Below are positions 61,979-64,000 of a stretch of 64,000 bases of DNA, piece by piece. The translations under genes and the position numbers were made by a program. This stretch comes from Lachnospiraceae bacterium. Its GTDB lineage: Bacteria > Bacillota > Clostridia > Lachnospirales > Lachnospiraceae. Positions within the stretch are counted from its first letter, which is position 1; each line of letters opens with the position of its first letter. The notes under the pieces were generated by a model. It saw nothing but the letters and a program-made list of their open reading frames with translations. It searched no databases and had not been told where the DNA came from. The stretch is from NCBI GenBank assembly GCA_029054245.1, contig JAIDFQ010000044.1:1-64000 (forward strand), in the 5' to 3' direction.

Positions 61979-62502
61979 GCAATTTAGAGAAAATCCAAAA
62001 AGGAATGAGGGTGTTGCAGATACTCTCAAAAATTATTCTGATATTTGCCATTGTGGGAGTGGCTATAGCGTCCATCGGGGCAACCCTTTTGGCATCGGAT
62101 GTGTTAAGCATGGAAAACCAGTTTCTCCATTGCCTGTCGGTTACGGCTGAAATGAGCAAAGGACAGCTTGTGGGGATTTTGACTGCTGCGGCTGCCTCTT
62201 TGCTGTTTGGCGGCATCCCCACGGCATTTGCCTATCGCTATTTTACGGAGGAGCTGAAAGAGGGTACGCCGTTTACAAGTGCAGGCGCTGACAGGGTAAA
62301 GCAGCTTGGAATTATCACGATTGTGTTATCTGTCATATCTGTGAGTGTTACAGATTTTATTTATGAGAGGATTCACTTGTCGTCATGGAATATGTTTGAT
62401 GATGGCGGCAGTATTACGCTTGGGATCTGCTTACTTCTGCTTGCTATGGTTATACGTTATGGTGCGGAACTGGAGCAGAAAGCGAAAGGTGGCAAAATGT
62501 GA
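61975..62502 (+). CDS. DUF2975-like membrane protein
   Basis: The 175-residue protein has four predicted spans; RYFTEELKEGTPFTSAGADR between spans 2 and 3 is the pattern of DUF2975. In many genomes such proteins are paired with a short XRE protein; here the coupled partner is the CPBP protease and, upstream, the XRE-DUF4097 protein. Confidence 0.75.
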   Translation: MSNLEKIQKGMRVLQILSKIILIFAIVGVAIASIGATLLASDVLSMENQFLHCLSVTAEMSKGQLVGILTAAAASLLFGGIPTAFAYRYFTEELKEGTPFTSAGADRVKQLGIITIVLSVISVSVTDFIYERIHLSSWNMFDDGGSITLGICLLLLAMVIRYGAELEQKAKGGKM

Positions 62503-62510
62503 GGATTTCT

Positions 62511-62558
62511 ATGGAAAAAGGCGAATGGATATTCTGCTCTGTCTGCAAAATAAGATAA
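62511..62558 (+). pseudogene. Truncated cysteine-rich KTR protein, copy 1
   Basis: Only MEKGEWIFCSVC remains before a one-base shift (expected C-x-N-K) leads to TAA. It matches the start of the KTR protein at 63237 (EWIFCPVCGNKTR). Confidence 0.5.
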
Positions 62559-62572
62559 AGGAAATAAATGAT

Positions 62573-63234
62573 ATGAATGATAACCGAAATCAGATTAGAA
62601 TATACTTGATATTTGTATTGGTATCTGCTGGGTGCTTGGCATAGCAGCGTTTTGTTTGCAAGGGAACAGTCAAAATACCAAATATCAAATTTTGCAAAAG
62701 GGCTTTACAGCATTTCCCGTTATAGCTGCTGTTTTTACAAGACGTATTACGGGGGACAAATCAGAATGGCGCATTTCTTTCCGTATATGGAAGAACAAAA
62801 AGCTATGGGCTTTCTGCGCTTTTGCTCCCGGTACTTTAATTGTGATGGGAACAGTTCTATATTTTGTGCTGTTTCCCGAACAATACAGCGGCATCTTCAA
62901 TTTGGGCAGTCTGATAGGAACAGAACAGGTGATACATATCGCTAACCCGATGCAATTCTGCGTGATATGTGTATTGATTGCGGCGGTATGTATTCCAATT
63001 CAAGTGCTGGAGCTTGGGGAAGAAATCGGTTGGAGAGAATATCTGCTCCCGAAACAAATAGCGGAGTACGGAGTGAGAAAAGGAACATTGATGAATGGTC
63101 TTTATTGGGGAATAGCCCATTTGCCGCTCATTTACCTTGGATTTAATTACAGTTCAGAAAATGCAGGCGCACCGTGGAGCAATATGCTCATGCTGATTAA
63201 ATTGCCAACAGCAAAAATGGTAAGGGGTGTGTAA
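62573..63234 (+). pseudogene. CPBP-type protease, frameshifted and truncated
   Basis: The natural start, MNDNRNQIRIYLIFVLVSA (62573), is out of frame with the rest, which runs from about 62632 as LGIAAFCLQGNSQN. Motif 1, LELGEEIGWREYLLP, and motif 2, WGIAHLPLIYLGFN, are intact, but the protein ends abruptly (IKLPTAKMVRGV), losing the last spans. A single-base shift near 62625 and a 3' truncation explain it. Confidence 0.65.
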
Positions 63235-63236
63235 GG

Positions 63237-63345
63237 ATGGAAAAGATAATTTCTGAATGGATTTTTTGTCCTGTCTGCGGAAATAAGACCAGGCTACAGA
63301 TAAGGGCAGATACAGAATTAAAAAAGAATGTTTTTATCCCTTATG
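63237..63345 (+). pseudogene. Cysteine-rich KTR-domain protein, truncated (copy 2)
   Basis: MEKIISEWIFCPVCGNKTRL then IRADTELKKN is the N-terminal half of the KTR family (C-P-V-C-G-N-K-T-R...DTELK). The second C-x2-C pair (PLYCPKCK in the family) is missing and unrelated sequence follows, antisense to the XRE gene. Function unknown; the family is frequent on integrative elements. Confidence 0.65.
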
Positions 63346-63466
63346 CCCTTATCCCTTACTACGGAGCTATGCCCGGTTTTGCCAAACTTCCGCAAAAGAA
63401 AAACGCTGCAATCTCAAAAAAGATTACAACGCTCTCTAAACCTTATGTAATTCTGATGGACACATT

Positions 63467-63829
63467 TCATCTGCCCTCTGCTTCGACTTCCGCTATCTCC
63501 TTTGCCGTTGCACTCACAATCCGTATGCCCGTATCACTCATACCGTCAAGGAGCGCGTCAAGCTGCCGCCGCTGCGTGTTTTTCTCCGGCGGCGTTTCCA
63601 AAAGGAACTGGTCTACGGATATATTGTAGCGGAGCATTAGCTCAAAGAAAATCTGTAAACTTGGGTGCTGCCCCTTGTTCTCAATGTTCGCAAGGTAGCG
63701 CGGCGAGATAAACATTTCGTCGCTTGCTTTCTTGCGGCTCTCCTTGCGCCCTGTCCGCGCCGCCTTTATCGCTGCCCAAAAGCCTTGAAGTCGTATTTTG
63801 GTACTGGTCTTTTTGCCATAATTATTCAC
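63467..63829 (-). CDS. XRE-family regulator of integrative-element type, perhaps frameshifted at its start
   Basis: The 120-residue frame starts at a GTG and contains FISPRYLANIENKGQHPSLQ then QFLLETPPEKNTQRRQLDAL, both diagnostic for the small XRE repressors on Clostridia conjugative elements. A better start, MAKRPVPKYDFKAFG (ATG at 63819), is in another frame and would join after one extra G near AAIKAAR, so a one-base deletion is likely. The remaining bases up to 64000 show no gene, only its upstream region. Confidence 0.75.
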   Translation of the reverse strand: MNNYGKKTSTKIRLQGFWAAIKAARTGRKESRKKASDEMFISPRYLANIENKGQHPSLQIFFELMLRYNISVDQFLLETPPEKNTQRRQLDALLDGMSDTGIRIVSATAKEIAEVEAEGR

Positions 63830-64000
63830 CCTATTACATTTTACTGTTCACTTTTCTTCTTGGATATGTCTACACTGTTCTATCAATTAGCTAAAACAAT
63901 TCCCGCTGACGCTATACCGTCTTTCGGCAAAGTGAAAATTGGGTGAAAGTTTGCTGATAGCCATTGCAAAAACTAACGAATGGTAGTACAATAACTAATG

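Overview
The window looks like the chromosome of an anaerobic, spore-forming Firmicute of the Lachnospiraceae type, probably from the gut. The evidence is purine-rich AAGGAGG ribosome sites, TTGACA-N17-TATAAT promoters, a sporulation YtaF gene, a manganese riboswitch, oxygen-sensitive ferredoxin-type enzymes and many ABC/MFS/MATE carriers. This placement is inferred from gene content; no rRNA is present.

Left edge (1-4.6 kb): mobile-element debris. It holds a gutted tyrosine recombinase, a broken PD-(D/E)XK (Rpn-type) transposase, a TnpW-like small gene, and the last ~58 codons of an integrase just downstream of a tRNA-Gly(GCC). Between them lie a perfect promoter with a long purine-rich untranslated stretch and a GH3 beta-N-acetylhexosaminidase gene.

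4.7-26 kb: mostly chromosomal genes. Two paralogous membrane-anchored proteins (the first with leucine-rich repeats) share a duplicated promoter of four helically phased 11-bp repeats. They are followed by a Rieske-FAD oxidoreductase, a 46-residue membrane protein, a lipoprotein deacetylase, mntP behind a yybP-ykoY riboswitch, a FIST sensor with a soluble chemotaxis transducer, two Cys/His-motif surface proteins (one at 4.7 kb), a Ca-type P-ATPase convergent with ytaF, a half-length SDR protein, a beta-CASP nuclease, thyA, folA and ilvE.

26-37 kb: a nickel-centred locus. larB, larC and larE (nickel-pincer nucleotide synthesis) and a ferredoxin-type aldo/keto reductase are followed by hypB, a 928-residue Fe-S/FAD/NAD(P) oxidoreductase, hypA, a DUF5692-like membrane protein and a secreted DUF5722-like TIM-barrel protein. 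No larA and no hydrogenase subunit lies in the window, so the nickel client is unknown.

37-40 kb: a small minus-strand gene, a 23-bp tandem repeat, and an ABC transporter whose ATPase carries its own N-terminal XRE DNA-binding domain, with an FtsX-type permease.

40-57.8 kb: a catabolic island. Two related Gfo/Idh/MocA dehydrogenases (one with an extra C-terminal domain) bracket an internally deleted esterase, an MFS carrier, a YesN/AraC-type regulator with a degenerate receiver, a complete five-gene Opp/Dpp-type ABC importer, a small membrane protein, a cytoplasmic neutral-ceramidase-family hydrolase, an intact esterase, a MATE exporter and a protein that may be mutarotase-like. Together they suggest uptake of an acylated or amide-linked glycoconjugate, removal of its acyl groups, oxidation of the sugar or polyol, and export of a residue. 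The substrate is not evident.

57.8-64 kb: accessory DNA with many gene fragments, then a TetR gene with DUF3781, an XRE-DUF4097 / CPBP protease / DUF2975 module, two decayed KTR-domain genes around a broken CPBP gene, and an XRE regulator of the integrative-element type at the right edge.
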